Positions 49,728-58,446 of a stretch of DNA of 64,000 nucleotides are shown piece by piece. The translations under genes and the position numbers were made by a program. Source of the stretch: Flavobacterium caseinilyticum (GTDB taxonomy: Bacteria > Bacteroidota > Bacteroidia > Flavobacteriales > Flavobacteriaceae); NCBI RefSeq assembly GCF_004349085.1, contig NZ_SMFM01000008.1, positions 82,723-146,722 on the forward strand, given 5' to 3'. Under the pieces are notes generated by a model. That model ran no database searches. It was not told the DNA's origin and saw only the letters and a program-made list of their open reading frames with translations. How positions within the stretch are numbered: the stretch's first letter is position 1; every line of letters begins with the position of its first letter.

Positions 49728-49768
49728 AAACCTAGTGAGAGCTGAACAATAGCTCTTACTAGGTTTTT
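49728..49768 (+). terminator. Strong rho-independent terminator after the helicase
   Basis: AAACCTAGTGAGAGCT (49728-49743) pairs with AGCTCTTACTAGGTTT (49751-49766), one G-T wobble, loop of seven bases, then T residues. Confidence 0.9.
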
Positions 49769-49935
49769 CATTTCAAACGTAGTTCACTGAACTCCACTTA
49801 AAATAAAAGCTAAGTGAAGTAATCGGGGCTATTTAGAGCGTTTTTACTTTCACAATATCATTTTACAAATAGATTTTATAAATTTACAATTGCCAAATGA
49901 TTTGTAAGAAAAAATAAATATATTTGAAGTTAATA

Positions 49936-49953
49936 GTATGACCATTGTCATAC
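49936..49953. promoter_or_regulatory. Operator-like dyad GTATGAC-N4-GTCATAC
   Basis: A perfect inverted repeat with 7-base arms around CATT, followed by ATAT. A close copy lies 44 bases downstream, in front of a lipoprotein gene. The pairing suggests a dimeric regulator binding twice. Confidence 0.5.
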
Positions 49954-49979
49954 ATATCTACCCTAAATTGGGTTGCTTT

Positions 49980-49996
49980 GTATGATTTTGTCATAC
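49980..49996. promoter_or_regulatory. Second operator-like dyad GTATGA-N5-TCATAC
   Basis: Six-base arms around TTTTG, followed again by ATAT. The centre-to-centre distance to the first dyad is about 44 bases, near four helical turns. It lies about 60 bases before the lipoprotein start. Confidence 0.5.
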
Positions 49997-50057
49997 ATAT
50001 GCAAGTTGTGCACAAGCTTAAAAAATGTATCGACCTAAAATAGGTTTACTAAAAAAA

Positions 50058-50732
50058 ATGAAGAGAAGAATATTAATATTATTTTTGGCAATAACAGGAC
50101 TTTTTTCCTGTAAACAAGGCAGTGAATCAACACCAAACACTGTTGATATTAAAACTTTATATTTGGAAAAAAATGTCCAAACTAAAAAGTTATCGGCTAA
50201 GCATAATGAAAATAATTTTTACACTAAATATGAATATACTGAGTCTAACGGCGCACGCCTAATAATACAAAACAGCTTTCCAAAAAGTGGAATAAACTAC
50301 ACTGATCCCAATGGTAAGAAATATGCTTATGCTGTATTTTGGACTCGCATAACCAATAATACAATTAATCCTATTGAATTGACAATTGATTTTCCTTTAG
50401 ATTCATTTGAGATTCCATCTTCATCGGGCAACTATATGAAATTACTTCTTCCTTCCGACACAATGACAATTGATAAAGAACCCTTGAATGATTACGGTCT
50501 GACAATAAAATCTTTTTTAGATAATAATCGTCATAAATCGTCCTCGTTAAAAAGAACTATTAATCCAAAAGTTTCAAGTGCTTTTTATGTTGTGACTGTC
50601 TCTAATCATGGAGTAGGCGGAACTTTGCGAACAGGATTTAGCTTAAAAGGGCAAAATTTATTTTATAGAGTTAACGATAAAGAAATTCTGTGCGGAAAGA
50701 TCGATTTAACAAAATTAATGTTACGAAAATAA
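50058..50732 (+). CDS. Lipoprotein of unknown function
   Basis: 224 residues from ATG 50058; a frame-open ATG at 50025 would put 11 residues before the signal peptide. The lipoprotein signal MKRRILILFLAITGLFSC ends in the lipobox LFSC. The mature part is beta-rich with YAYAVFWTRITNN, LTIDFPLDSFEIP and a late FYRVNDKEILCGKIDL strand. No family was recognised. Surface or periplasmic exposure is expected. Two paired dyads in the leader suggest dedicated regulation. Confidence 0.7.
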   Translation: MKRRILILFLAITGLFSCKQGSESTPNTVDIKTLYLEKNVQTKKLSAKHNENNFYTKYEYTESNGARLIIQNSFPKSGINYTDPNGKKYAYAVFWTRITNNTINPIELTIDFPLDSFEIPSSSGNYMKLLLPSDTMTIDKEPLNDYGLTIKSFLDNNRHKSSSLKRTINPKVSSAFYVVTVSNHGVGGTLRTGFSLKGQNLFYRVNDKEILCGKIDLTKLMLRK

Positions 50733-50749
50733 ATAAAAAGCCAGCGCCC

Positions 50750-50825
50750 CGCTAGCAATCGGATTATCGATTATGCAGAGGTTAAATATCTGAAATCAAA
50801 AATCGTTAATCAAAAATCTGAAATC
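50750..50825 (+). repeat. Intergenic repeat, copy 1 (downstream of truC)
   Basis: A 76-base block beginning CGCTAGCAATCG and ending in ATCTGAAATC is nearly repeated at 51735-51810 in the same orientation. Internal parts are AATCG-N6-CGATT and the string ATCTGAAATCAAAAATCG. The two copies flank the minus-strand truC gene. Confidence 0.75.
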
Positions 50826-50885
50826 TTTTCCTCTTTATACTGAAAACAGTTGTTTACAAATACAACACTAATTTAAAGCATTACT

Positions 50886-51599
50886 TTACAAATTAGTATG
50901 CGACTCATACTTCTTCAAATCTAGATTAAGAATACTACCTACTCTGCTAAACTCTTCATTAATCTTTGCATTCAAGATCAATTGTTCATCTGTTATCGGA
51001 TGATTAAAAATTAACTGATGTGCATGAAGCATCATTCCTTTCAGTTCAAAATTCTCCAACCATAATTTATTTTGTTTATTACAACCATGTGGACGACTTC
51101 CTAAAATGGGATGAAAAATATGTTTGAAATGCTTTCGCAATTGATGCATCCGTCCCGTTTCAGGAATCGCTTCCACCAAGCAATATCGTGACGTAGGTTT
51201 ATTGTTAAATTCTAACTCAATTTCGGTAGTTTGCAATCGATGAAAGTAGGTTATAGCATTTTGTATAATGCCATCATCATTGGTTAAATCATAATCAATG
51301 GTTAGTTGTTCGGGTGACCAACCACGTAAAATGGCTAAATATTTTTTTTCGACTTCGCGTGTGGCAAAACGATCATTCATAATTTTTAAAACTTCCTTAT
51401 CCAAGGCAAATAACAATACACCAGATGTTTTACGATCTAACCGATGAACAGGATAAACGTGTTGCCCTCCTATTTGATTTCTCAATTCTTGAATAGCAAA
51501 CACTTTTGCATCGCGCGCATAAAATGATTTGTGGACTAACAGTCCGCTTGGTTTATTAATTGCAATAATATAATCGTCTTGGTAAAGAATTTCTAACAT
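50886..51599 (-). CDS. truC: tRNA pseudouridine synthase C (TruC-type, RluA family)
   Basis: 237 residues with the catalytic PVHRLDRKTSGVLLFAL and the second signature PETGRMHQLRKHFKHIFHPILGS. The HRKHF/RPHG stretch and the short N-terminus (MLEILYQDDYIIAINKPSG) fit TruC, which modifies U65 in tRNA. It lies alone, flanked by two copies of an intergenic repeat. Confidence 0.88.
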   Translation of the reverse strand: MLEILYQDDYIIAINKPSGLLVHKSFYARDAKVFAIQELRNQIGGQHVYPVHRLDRKTSGVLLFALDKEVLKIMNDRFATREVEKKYLAILRGWSPEQLTIDYDLTNDDGIIQNAITYFHRLQTTEIELEFNNKPTSRYCLVEAIPETGRMHQLRKHFKHIFHPILGSRPHGCNKQNKLWLENFELKGMMLHAHQLIFNHPITDEQLILNAKINEEFSRVGSILNLDLKKYESHTNL

Positions 51600-52103
51600 T
51601 TGGCAAAAGTAAAAGAGATTTTTATCGAAATCTCTTTTTTAACGTATTTATTTCTATACTTTTCTTCTTTCCCGCTCGTGAACATCAACAAAAGTAAATC
51701 ACTAATAAATTTGTAATTGGCGCTAGCAAAAACGCGCTAGCAATCGTATTATCGATTTTGCAGAGTTTAAAAATCTGAAATCAAAAATCGTTAAAAAAAA
51801 ATTTGAAACATAATTTACATTACATCATGATCTTAACTTCAATACTGAATTACTTCGACAATTTGGCTTAAACATTAGTTTGTGTTTGGAGTTTTATTTG
51901 GGAATTTAAATTGCAGGTTTTTCCAGTACTCTTTTGTCTTAAATTTGCGTACTGCGAAATGCGGCAAAAACCAGAAAAATATAATTGTCAAGCGTTAAAT
52001 TAGAAAAAAGTAAACATAGTTACAACAACTAGTTTACTGTTAGGCAAATCATCAATTATACTCTTTTTTAACCGGAAGGCAATATCAAATTAAATGAAAG
52101 TAA
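51600..52103. other. Intergenic region with repeat copy 2
   Basis: 504 bases between truC and the FAD monooxygenase, which are divergent. It contains the second repeat copy (51735-51810) preceded by an extra CGCTAGC at 51721. The remaining 290 bases before the monooxygenase are AT-rich with no assigned promoter. Confidence 0.45.
51735..51810 (+). repeat. Intergenic repeat, copy 2 (upstream of truC)
   Basis: Starts CGCTAGCAATCG and continues ATTATCGATT-TGCAGAG, with a few substitutions and an A-run relative to copy 1. It has the same orientation as copy 1, about 985 bases away. A partial extra copy of the first seven bases lies just upstream. Confidence 0.75.
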
Positions 52104-53561
52104 GTGAAAAATGAAAAAAATCCGGTCACAAACTACACTATTTGTCAGGAATGTTTGGGGATTGGCAAAAAAAGTCGGGGACTTAGTAAAAAAGTAAAAA
52201 TCCGATACCAGCTAGAAGTCACTCAGTATGAAAAAATGAATGGTGATGGAAGGGCTCCTGTCCTTCCAAAGGGACATCTATACACCTGCTTGAACTGCAA
52301 AGGATCAGGGTTAAAACATGCTGCTTACCCACCAACAGCCGATAAAGAAAACTACCCACAGGTTGCCATTATCGGCGGTGGTATCGGAGGGGTCGCTCTT
52401 GCCGTAGCTTGTTTACATCGCGGAATTCCTTTTACCCTGTATGAACGCGATAACAACTTCGATGCTCGATCTCAGGGCTATGGGCTCACTTTACAACAAG
52501 CTAGTAAAGCAATCGAGGGATTGGGTATTTTCTCGTTAAAGGAAGGAGTGATTTCAACAAGGCATGTGGTTCATAATACTGAAGGAAAAGTAATCGGTGA
52601 ATGGGGAATCAGAAACCGGATGCAACTTGCTGCGCAAAAACCTACCCAACGTATAAATGTCCATATCGCACGGCAATCTTTACGCTTAGCTTTACTGGAA
52701 CAACTGGGCGGACATGATACGCTCCAATGGGGGCATCAGTTAGTCAATCTTGAGAAATCTACGGGTAATGGTGTTGAATTAAGCTTTGAAGTAAACGGCG
52801 AAATTAAGAGCGCCAAGGCGGATCTGGTGGTTGGAGCCGATGGAATTCGCAGTTCAGTGCGTGGGTTGCTGATTGATGCGGATACTACTCCTTTACGTTA
52901 CCTAGGATGTATTGTGATATTGGGGATTTGTCCTCTAAAGCATCTCGAAGGTCTGAATAGTCCTTTGCTGGACTCGGCCACTGTATTTCAAACCGCTAAT
53001 GGAAATGAACGGATCTACATGATGCCTTACTCATCTGATGCGGTGATGTGGCAATTTAGTTTCCCGCTGTCAGAAAAAGAGGCTAAGTTATTAAGTGCTC
53101 AAGGACCTCAAGCACTTAAGGAAGAAGCCTGTCGCAGGACACATTGGCACGATCCAATTCCTCAGATTCTAGCGGCTACCCTTGAAGCTCAGATTTCCGG
53201 CTACCCCGTGTATGATAGAGAATTACTCAAATCTGAATTACTAGAGAAAGCTGGCCCTGTAACTCTGATTGGAGATGCGGCTCATCCAATGAGTCCATTC
53301 AAAGGACAGGGCGCAAATCAGGGGCTGCTGGATGCGCTCGCCTTGGCTCGTGGAATCTCAAAAGGATGTAGACTTTTATCCCAGTGGAAAAAATATGGAG
53401 TTCGGGAAAATGTATTAAAAGAGTTTGAATCAGAAATGTTAGAACGTTCTGCTACCAAAGTGAAAGATTCAGCAGCAGCCGCACAATTCCTACATTCGGA
53501 AATTGTGCTTCATGAGCGCGATGCGCCTAGAGGAAAATCTTTGCAGAAAAAAGACATATAA
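52104..53561 (+). CDS. FAD-dependent monooxygenase with N-terminal zinc-ribbon-like segment
   Basis: 485 residues starting at a GTG codon; no ATG is available before the Cys region. Residues 1-80 hold two CxxCxGxG motifs (C14/C17 in CQECLGIG and C62/C65 in CLNCKGSG), like the DnaJ zinc fingers. The rest is a group A flavin monooxygenase: IIGGGIGGVALA, the DG motif VVGADGIRSSVRG and the GD motif LIGDAAHPMSPFKGQGANQG. The family hydroxylates aromatics or inactivates drugs such as tetracycline; the substrate is unknown. It appears less AT-rich than its neighbours, which may mean transfer. Confidence 0.85.
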   Translation: MKNEKNPVTNYTICQECLGIGKKSRGLSKKVKIRYQLEVTQYEKMNGDGRAPVLPKGHLYTCLNCKGSGLKHAAYPPTADKENYPQVAIIGGGIGGVALAVACLHRGIPFTLYERDNNFDARSQGYGLTLQQASKAIEGLGIFSLKEGVISTRHVVHNTEGKVIGEWGIRNRMQLAAQKPTQRINVHIARQSLRLALLEQLGGHDTLQWGHQLVNLEKSTGNGVELSFEVNGEIKSAKADLVVGADGIRSSVRGLLIDADTTPLRYLGCIVILGICPLKHLEGLNSPLLDSATVFQTANGNERIYMMPYSSDAVMWQFSFPLSEKEAKLLSAQGPQALKEEACRRTHWHDPIPQILAATLEAQISGYPVYDRELLKSELLEKAGPVTLIGDAAHPMSPFKGQGANQGLLDALALARGISKGCRLLSQWKKYGVRENVLKEFESEMLERSATKVKDSAAAAQFLHSEIVLHERDAPRGKSLQKKDI

Positions 53562-53615
53562 ATATATTAAATAACTAATAGCGTAGTATATTTTTCTTAA
53601 ACAGGGAATTAATAA

Positions 53616-55151
53616 TCAACCCAACCAACCATCTCTATCCAAACTTCTGTACTGAATGGCTTCAGCAATATGGCTGGAAACAACTATTGGAGCAGCATCC
53701 AAGTCGGCGATAGTGCGTGCGACTTTCAAAATACGATCGTAGGCCCGCGCCGATAAATTCAATCGTTCCATTGCGGTTTTTAGTAATTGTTTCGAAACAT
53801 CATCCAAGGCGCAATATTCCCGAATGTGTTTGGTATTCATTTGGGCGTTGTAATGAATATTTTCCATTTGCTCAAAACGTTCCGTTTGAATTTCACGGGC
53901 TGCAGTCACTCTCTTGCGAATGTCAACACTACTTTCAGCTTTTTGGTCATCGGATAATTTTTCAAAAGGAACCGGAGTTACTTCGATGTGAATATCTATT
54001 CTATCCAATAATGGTCCAGAAATTTTACTCAAATACCGTTGCATTTCGTGAGGCGAAGAAGTTTGTGGCGAATCCGGATCATTGAAAAAACCACTCGGAC
54101 TCGGATTCATACTCGCAACCAACATAAACGAGGACGGATAAGTAACCGTAAATTTAGCTCTGGAGATCGTTACTTCTCTATCTTCCAGTGGTTGACGCAT
54201 CACTTCCAAAACATCGCGTTTAAATTCCGGCAGCTCATCCAGAAACAAAACACCGTTATGCGCCATCGAAATTTCACCAGGTTGCGGATAACTTCCTCCC
54301 CCGACTAATGCAACATTTGAAATGGTATGGTGCGGACTGCGAAACGGACGTTGATTCATCAAACCTACTTCCTTCAGCTTGCCGGCAACACTATGAATTT
54401 TTGTAGTTTCTAGTGCTTCTCGCAACGTCATCGGTGGCAAAATACTGGGCAATCGCTTGGCTAGCATCGTTTTTCCTGCTCCCGGCGGTCCAATCAAAAT
54501 AATATTGTGTCCTCCGGCTGCGGCAATTTCCATGCAACGCTTGATACTTTCCTGTCCCTTGACATCACTAAAATCGAATTCTGGAAAGTCTAAGGTTTTA
54601 TAAAATTCAGCTTTGGTATCAATAGTTGTTGGTTCCAGAGTTCCTTTCCCTTCCAGAAAATCTATTACTTCCTGCACATTTTCGATGCCATACACATCTA
54701 ATCCGGCAACAATTGCGGCTTCTTTTACATTTTGTTTTGGAAGAAAAAAACCTTTGAAACCCTCCTCTTTAGCTTTGATAGCAATTGGCAAAGCGCCTCG
54801 TATCGGTTGAAGGCTGCCATCAAGGGAAAGTTCCCCCATAATGATATATTTATCAACATCCTCGGCATTGATTTGTCCGGAAGCTACCAAAATTCCAATC
54901 GTTAAAGTCAGGTCATAGGCAGAACCTTCTTTGCGCAAATCAGCAGGAGCCATATTGATGGTGATTTTTTTGCCAGGCATGGCGTAACCATTATTTTTGA
55001 GCGCTGCCGCAATCCGATAACTACTCTCTTTAATGGCGTTATCTGGCAAGCCAACTAAATGATAACCAATTCCTTTATCAATATTTACTTCGACGGTAAT
55101 TGTAGTGGCTTCGACTCCAAAAACTGCACTTCCAAAAACTTTAACTAGCAT
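53616..55151 (-). CDS. comM: YifB/ComM family AAA+ ATPase (Mg-chelatase-like)
   Basis: 511 residues. The N-terminal Lon-like domain (about 1-170) starts VFGSAVFGVEATTITVEV. The AAA+ core has the Walker A GPPGAGKT, FRSPHHTISNVALVGGG, the Walker B LFLDELPEF and arginine-finger region. The C-terminal domain ends ALDDVSKQLLKTAMERLNLSARAYDRILKVARTIADL. ComM is a hexameric helicase that promotes branch migration in natural transformation. It is present in many non-competent bacteria too, so competence is not implied. Confidence 0.94.
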   Translation of the reverse strand: MLVKVFGSAVFGVEATTITVEVNIDKGIGYHLVGLPDNAIKESSYRIAAALKNNGYAMPGKKITINMAPADLRKEGSAYDLTLTIGILVASGQINAEDVDKYIIMGELSLDGSLQPIRGALPIAIKAKEEGFKGFFLPKQNVKEAAIVAGLDVYGIENVQEVIDFLEGKGTLEPTTIDTKAEFYKTLDFPEFDFSDVKGQESIKRCMEIAAAGGHNIILIGPPGAGKTMLAKRLPSILPPMTLREALETTKIHSVAGKLKEVGLMNQRPFRSPHHTISNVALVGGGSYPQPGEISMAHNGVLFLDELPEFKRDVLEVMRQPLEDREVTISRAKFTVTYPSSFMLVASMNPSPSGFFNDPDSPQTSSPHEMQRYLSKISGPLLDRIDIHIEVTPVPFEKLSDDQKAESSVDIRKRVTAAREIQTERFEQMENIHYNAQMNTKHIREYCALDDVSKQLLKTAMERLNLSARAYDRILKVARTIADLDAAPIVVSSHIAEAIQYRSLDRDGWLG

Positions 55152-55385
55152 CTGTCTTTATTTTATTCTAAAATTAGAGAAAACTTTTCTTATTATTATA
55201 AGAAATCCTACATAACTTCTAATAAAATAATGAATAACAAAAATTTATTCAAAAAATACGCAAAATACTTTGGCGCACAGCCCAATACCATCCATTTTTC
55301 GCATAACCTAAATGTTAAAATTTAAAAAATTGAAGGTATACTATAAGCATTTTTCTACTTTTAGAAAATAATTAGAAACCACACT

Positions 55386-58376
55386 ATGAAAAAAATCCTA
55401 CTCCTACTCTTTTTTAGTTTTTTACTGCCAAAAACCTACGCACAGGAATACTTTCCGAATAACGAAAGTGTTCAAAACAAAACCAGCAATTTTACTGCAT
55501 TTACCAATGCAAAAATCTATGTAACACCAACACAAGTTATTGAAAAAGGTATTCTACTGATACAAAACGGAAAAGTAATTGGTGTTGGAACTAACATTTC
55601 AATTCCTAAAAATTGCACGACAATCAACTTAGAAGGAAGATCCATTTATCCTTCTTTTATTGACATTTACACCAGCTTTGGAATCGAAAAACCAAAAGGA
55701 GCTACCGAAAGAAATCCTTTGTATGATACCAAAAGATCCGGTTTTTATTGGAATGAAAGCATTCGTTCCGAAGTGAATGCCTACGAAGCATTTAAATACG
55801 ACCAAACTAAAGCCGAAGAATTATTGAAAGCCGGATTTGGTGTTGTGGGAACTCACGTTCCAGACGGAATTGCTCGTGGATCAGGAACTTTAATCGCTTT
55901 GAATAATTTCGAAAAAAAGAATCAATTGCTATCCGATAAAGTGACCAATCATTTTGCATTTACTAAAAGCGTAACTACAAACCAATCGTATCCAAGTTCA
56001 TTAATGGGAATGATGGCATTGTTACGTCAAATGTATTATGATTTGGATTGGTACAAAAAAGGAAATTCAACTACTAAAGATTTATCATTAGAAGCCTTGG
56101 CAAATAATGAAAAGTTAGTGCAAATATTTTCTTCTGAAGACAAATTAAACAGTTTACGCGCTTCCAAAATAGCAAAAGAATTTGGTTTAAATTATGTTTT
56201 AAAAGGAAACGGAAACGAATTTGAACGCATTGAGGAAATCAAAAAAACGAATTCGAAATTTATTATTCCAATCAATTTCCCTGAAGCGTATGATGTTTCC
56301 GATCCGAACCAAGCGAACCAAATGGAATTGAAAGATTTGCGTTTTTGGAACCAAGCGCCTACCAATCTTAAAGTTTTATCGGATAATGGAATTGTTTTCG
56401 CTTTGACAACAGACAAGTTAAAGAAGATGGAAGATTTCAGACCCAATCTTTTGAGAGCCATTAAATATGGCTTTGATAAAACCAAAGCATTGGAAGCATT
56501 GACCACAATTCCTGCTGCTCTTTTAGGGAAAAGCAATGAAATGGGAACTTTGAAAACAGGAAGTTTAGCCAACTTTGTGATTACTTCTGGAGAAATTTTT
56601 GAAGAAAAAACGATTCTTTATGAAAACTGGGTTCAAGGAAATAAATTTGTTGTCAACGATATTAAAACGAAGGACATTCGCGGAAATTATGATTTGACTA
56701 TTAATGCTGAAAAATACAAATGGAAAATTGATGGGGAGATTACTGCACCAAAATCAGAAATCACAACAGTAGATTCCAAAAAAATCAAGTCGAAACTGAC
56801 GATGACAAATAATTGGATTTCTACGGTAATCAAACCAAATGATTCTACTAAAACCAGTTTCACAAGATTAATTGGATACATTGAAGACACACAAAATCTT
56901 TCTGGAAAAGCAGTTTTATTCAATGGTAATGAAGTAAAATGGTCAGCGGTAAAAACGGCTCCATTTATAAAAGCAGTTGATTCCTCTAAAATTGAAAAGA
57001 ACAATATGATTATCCCAACAACATTTCCAAATGTTGCTTATGGAAATCTGAAGAAACCTACAGCTGAAACAATACTTTTTAAAAATGCTACAGTGTGGAC
57101 CAATGAAAAAGATGGTATTTTAGAAGAAACAGATGTATTGGTCAAAAACGGAAAAATAGCCTCTGTAGGGAAAAATATATCTGATGCATCCGCTACAATT
57201 GTTGATGCTAAAGGAAAACATTTGACCAGCGGAATTATTGATGAGCATTCGCATATTGCGATTTCTAATGGTGTGAATGAAGGAGGACACAACTCTAGTG
57301 CCGAAGTAACGATACAAGATGTAGTGAATTCTGAAGACATTAATATCTATAGAGATTTGGCAGGAGGAGTTACAACATCACAGTTACTGCACGGTTCAGC
57401 CAACCCAATTGGTGGACGTTCCGCAATTGTAAAATGGAAATGGGGAGCACCCGCGGATGAAATGTTATACAAAAATCAGCCTGGATTCATCAAATTTGCT
57501 TTAGGTGAAAATGTAAAACAATCCAATTGGGGGAATGTAAGCCCTACGCGTTTTCCGCAAACCAGAATGGGTGTCGAACAAGTTTTTACTGATTATTTTC
57601 AACGTGCCAAAGAATATGACTTAGCTTGGAAAAACTACAATTCTGGCAATAAAAAAGGAAAAGGAAAAGCACCGAGAGTAGATTTAGAACTACAAACATT
57701 AGCCGAAATATTAAACAAAGAACGTTTCATATCTTGTCATTCTTATGTGCAATCTGAAATTTTGATGTTGATGAATGTGGCCGAAAAATTTGATTTCAGA
57801 GTGAATACCTATACTCACATTCTTGAAGGTTACAAAGTTGCCGATAAAATGAAAGAACACGGTGTTGGAGCCTCTACTTTCTCGGATTGGTGGGCTTATA
57901 AATTTGAAGTGAATGATGCCATTCCTTTCAATGGACCAATAATGCATAATGCCGGAATCGTAGTAGCTTACAACTCTGATGATGCTGAAATGTCCCGAAG
58001 ATTGAATCAGGAAGCAGCGAAAGCAGTGAAATACGGAAATATTTCTGAAGAAGATGCATGGAAATTTGTGACTTTGAATCCTGCTAAATTATTGCATATT
58101 GATGACAAGGTAGGAAGTATCAAAGTAGGCAAAGATGCGGATATCGTATTATGGAATGCCAATCCGTTATCCGTTTATGCAAAAGCTGAAAAAACCTTAA
58201 TTGAAGGTGTTGTGTATTACGATGCTCAAAAAGATGAAGCGCAAAGAGTAGCAATTGCTAAAGAAAGAAGTGAGCTAATAGGGCAGTTATTGCAAGAAAA
58301 AAATAAAGGCATGACCACGCAAGAACCTAAAAAAACGGAGAAAAAAGAATATCATTGCGATACTTTAGAAGAATAA
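55386..58376 (+). CDS. Exported tandem amidohydrolase-family protein
   Basis: 996 residues with a signal peptide (MKKILLLLFFSFLLPKTYA). Two amidohydrolase domains are present. The first (about 25-440) begins FTNAKIYVTPTQVIEKG but reads YPSFIDIYTS where HxH is expected, so it looks metal-free. The second (about 560-960) keeps IIDEHSHIA, a His in ISCHSYVQSE, another in YTHILEG and the YNSDD Asp, consistent with an active metal site. It probably acts on an imidazolone- or peptide-type substrate in the periplasm. Followed at 4 bases by a homologous gene. Confidence 0.87.
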   Translation: MKKILLLLFFSFLLPKTYAQEYFPNNESVQNKTSNFTAFTNAKIYVTPTQVIEKGILLIQNGKVIGVGTNISIPKNCTTINLEGRSIYPSFIDIYTSFGIEKPKGATERNPLYDTKRSGFYWNESIRSEVNAYEAFKYDQTKAEELLKAGFGVVGTHVPDGIARGSGTLIALNNFEKKNQLLSDKVTNHFAFTKSVTTNQSYPSSLMGMMALLRQMYYDLDWYKKGNSTTKDLSLEALANNEKLVQIFSSEDKLNSLRASKIAKEFGLNYVLKGNGNEFERIEEIKKTNSKFIIPINFPEAYDVSDPNQANQMELKDLRFWNQAPTNLKVLSDNGIVFALTTDKLKKMEDFRPNLLRAIKYGFDKTKALEALTTIPAALLGKSNEMGTLKTGSLANFVITSGEIFEEKTILYENWVQGNKFVVNDIKTKDIRGNYDLTINAEKYKWKIDGEITAPKSEITTVDSKKIKSKLTMTNNWISTVIKPNDSTKTSFTRLIGYIEDTQNLSGKAVLFNGNEVKWSAVKTAPFIKAVDSSKIEKNNMIIPTTFPNVAYGNLKKPTAETILFKNATVWTNEKDGILEETDVLVKNGKIASVGKNISDASATIVDAKGKHLTSGIIDEHSHIAISNGVNEGGHNSSAEVTIQDVVNSEDINIYRDLAGGVTTSQLLHGSANPIGGRSAIVKWKWGAPADEMLYKNQPGFIKFALGENVKQSNWGNVSPTRFPQTRMGVEQVFTDYFQRAKEYDLAWKNYNSGNKKGKGKAPRVDLELQTLAEILNKERFISCHSYVQSEILMLMNVAEKFDFRVNTYTHILEGYKVADKMKEHGVGASTFSDWWAYKFEVNDAIPFNGPIMHNAGIVVAYNSDDAEMSRRLNQEAAKAVKYGNISEEDAWKFVTLNPAKLLHIDDKVGSIKVGKDADIVLWNANPLSVYAKAEKTLIEGVVYYDAQKDEAQRVAIAKERSELIGQLLQEKNKGMTTQEPKKTEKKEYHCDTLEE

Positions 58377-58446
58377 TCCAATGAATTTAAATTTCAAAAA
58401 CCGTGCTTTTATGATAAAGCAAAGCAATTCTAAAAAACCTATAAAC

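Larger units (their letters stand above)
49769..50057. other. Leader region of the lipoprotein gene with paired dyads
   Basis: About 290 bases without a gene. The notable content is two related dyads at 49936-49953 and 49980-49996, listed separately. The rest is AT-rich and featureless. Confidence 0.4.

Noticed and set aside
53717..54085. Open frame antisense to the YifB/ComM gene
   Set aside because: Shadow of a conserved ATPase; composition is not protein-like.
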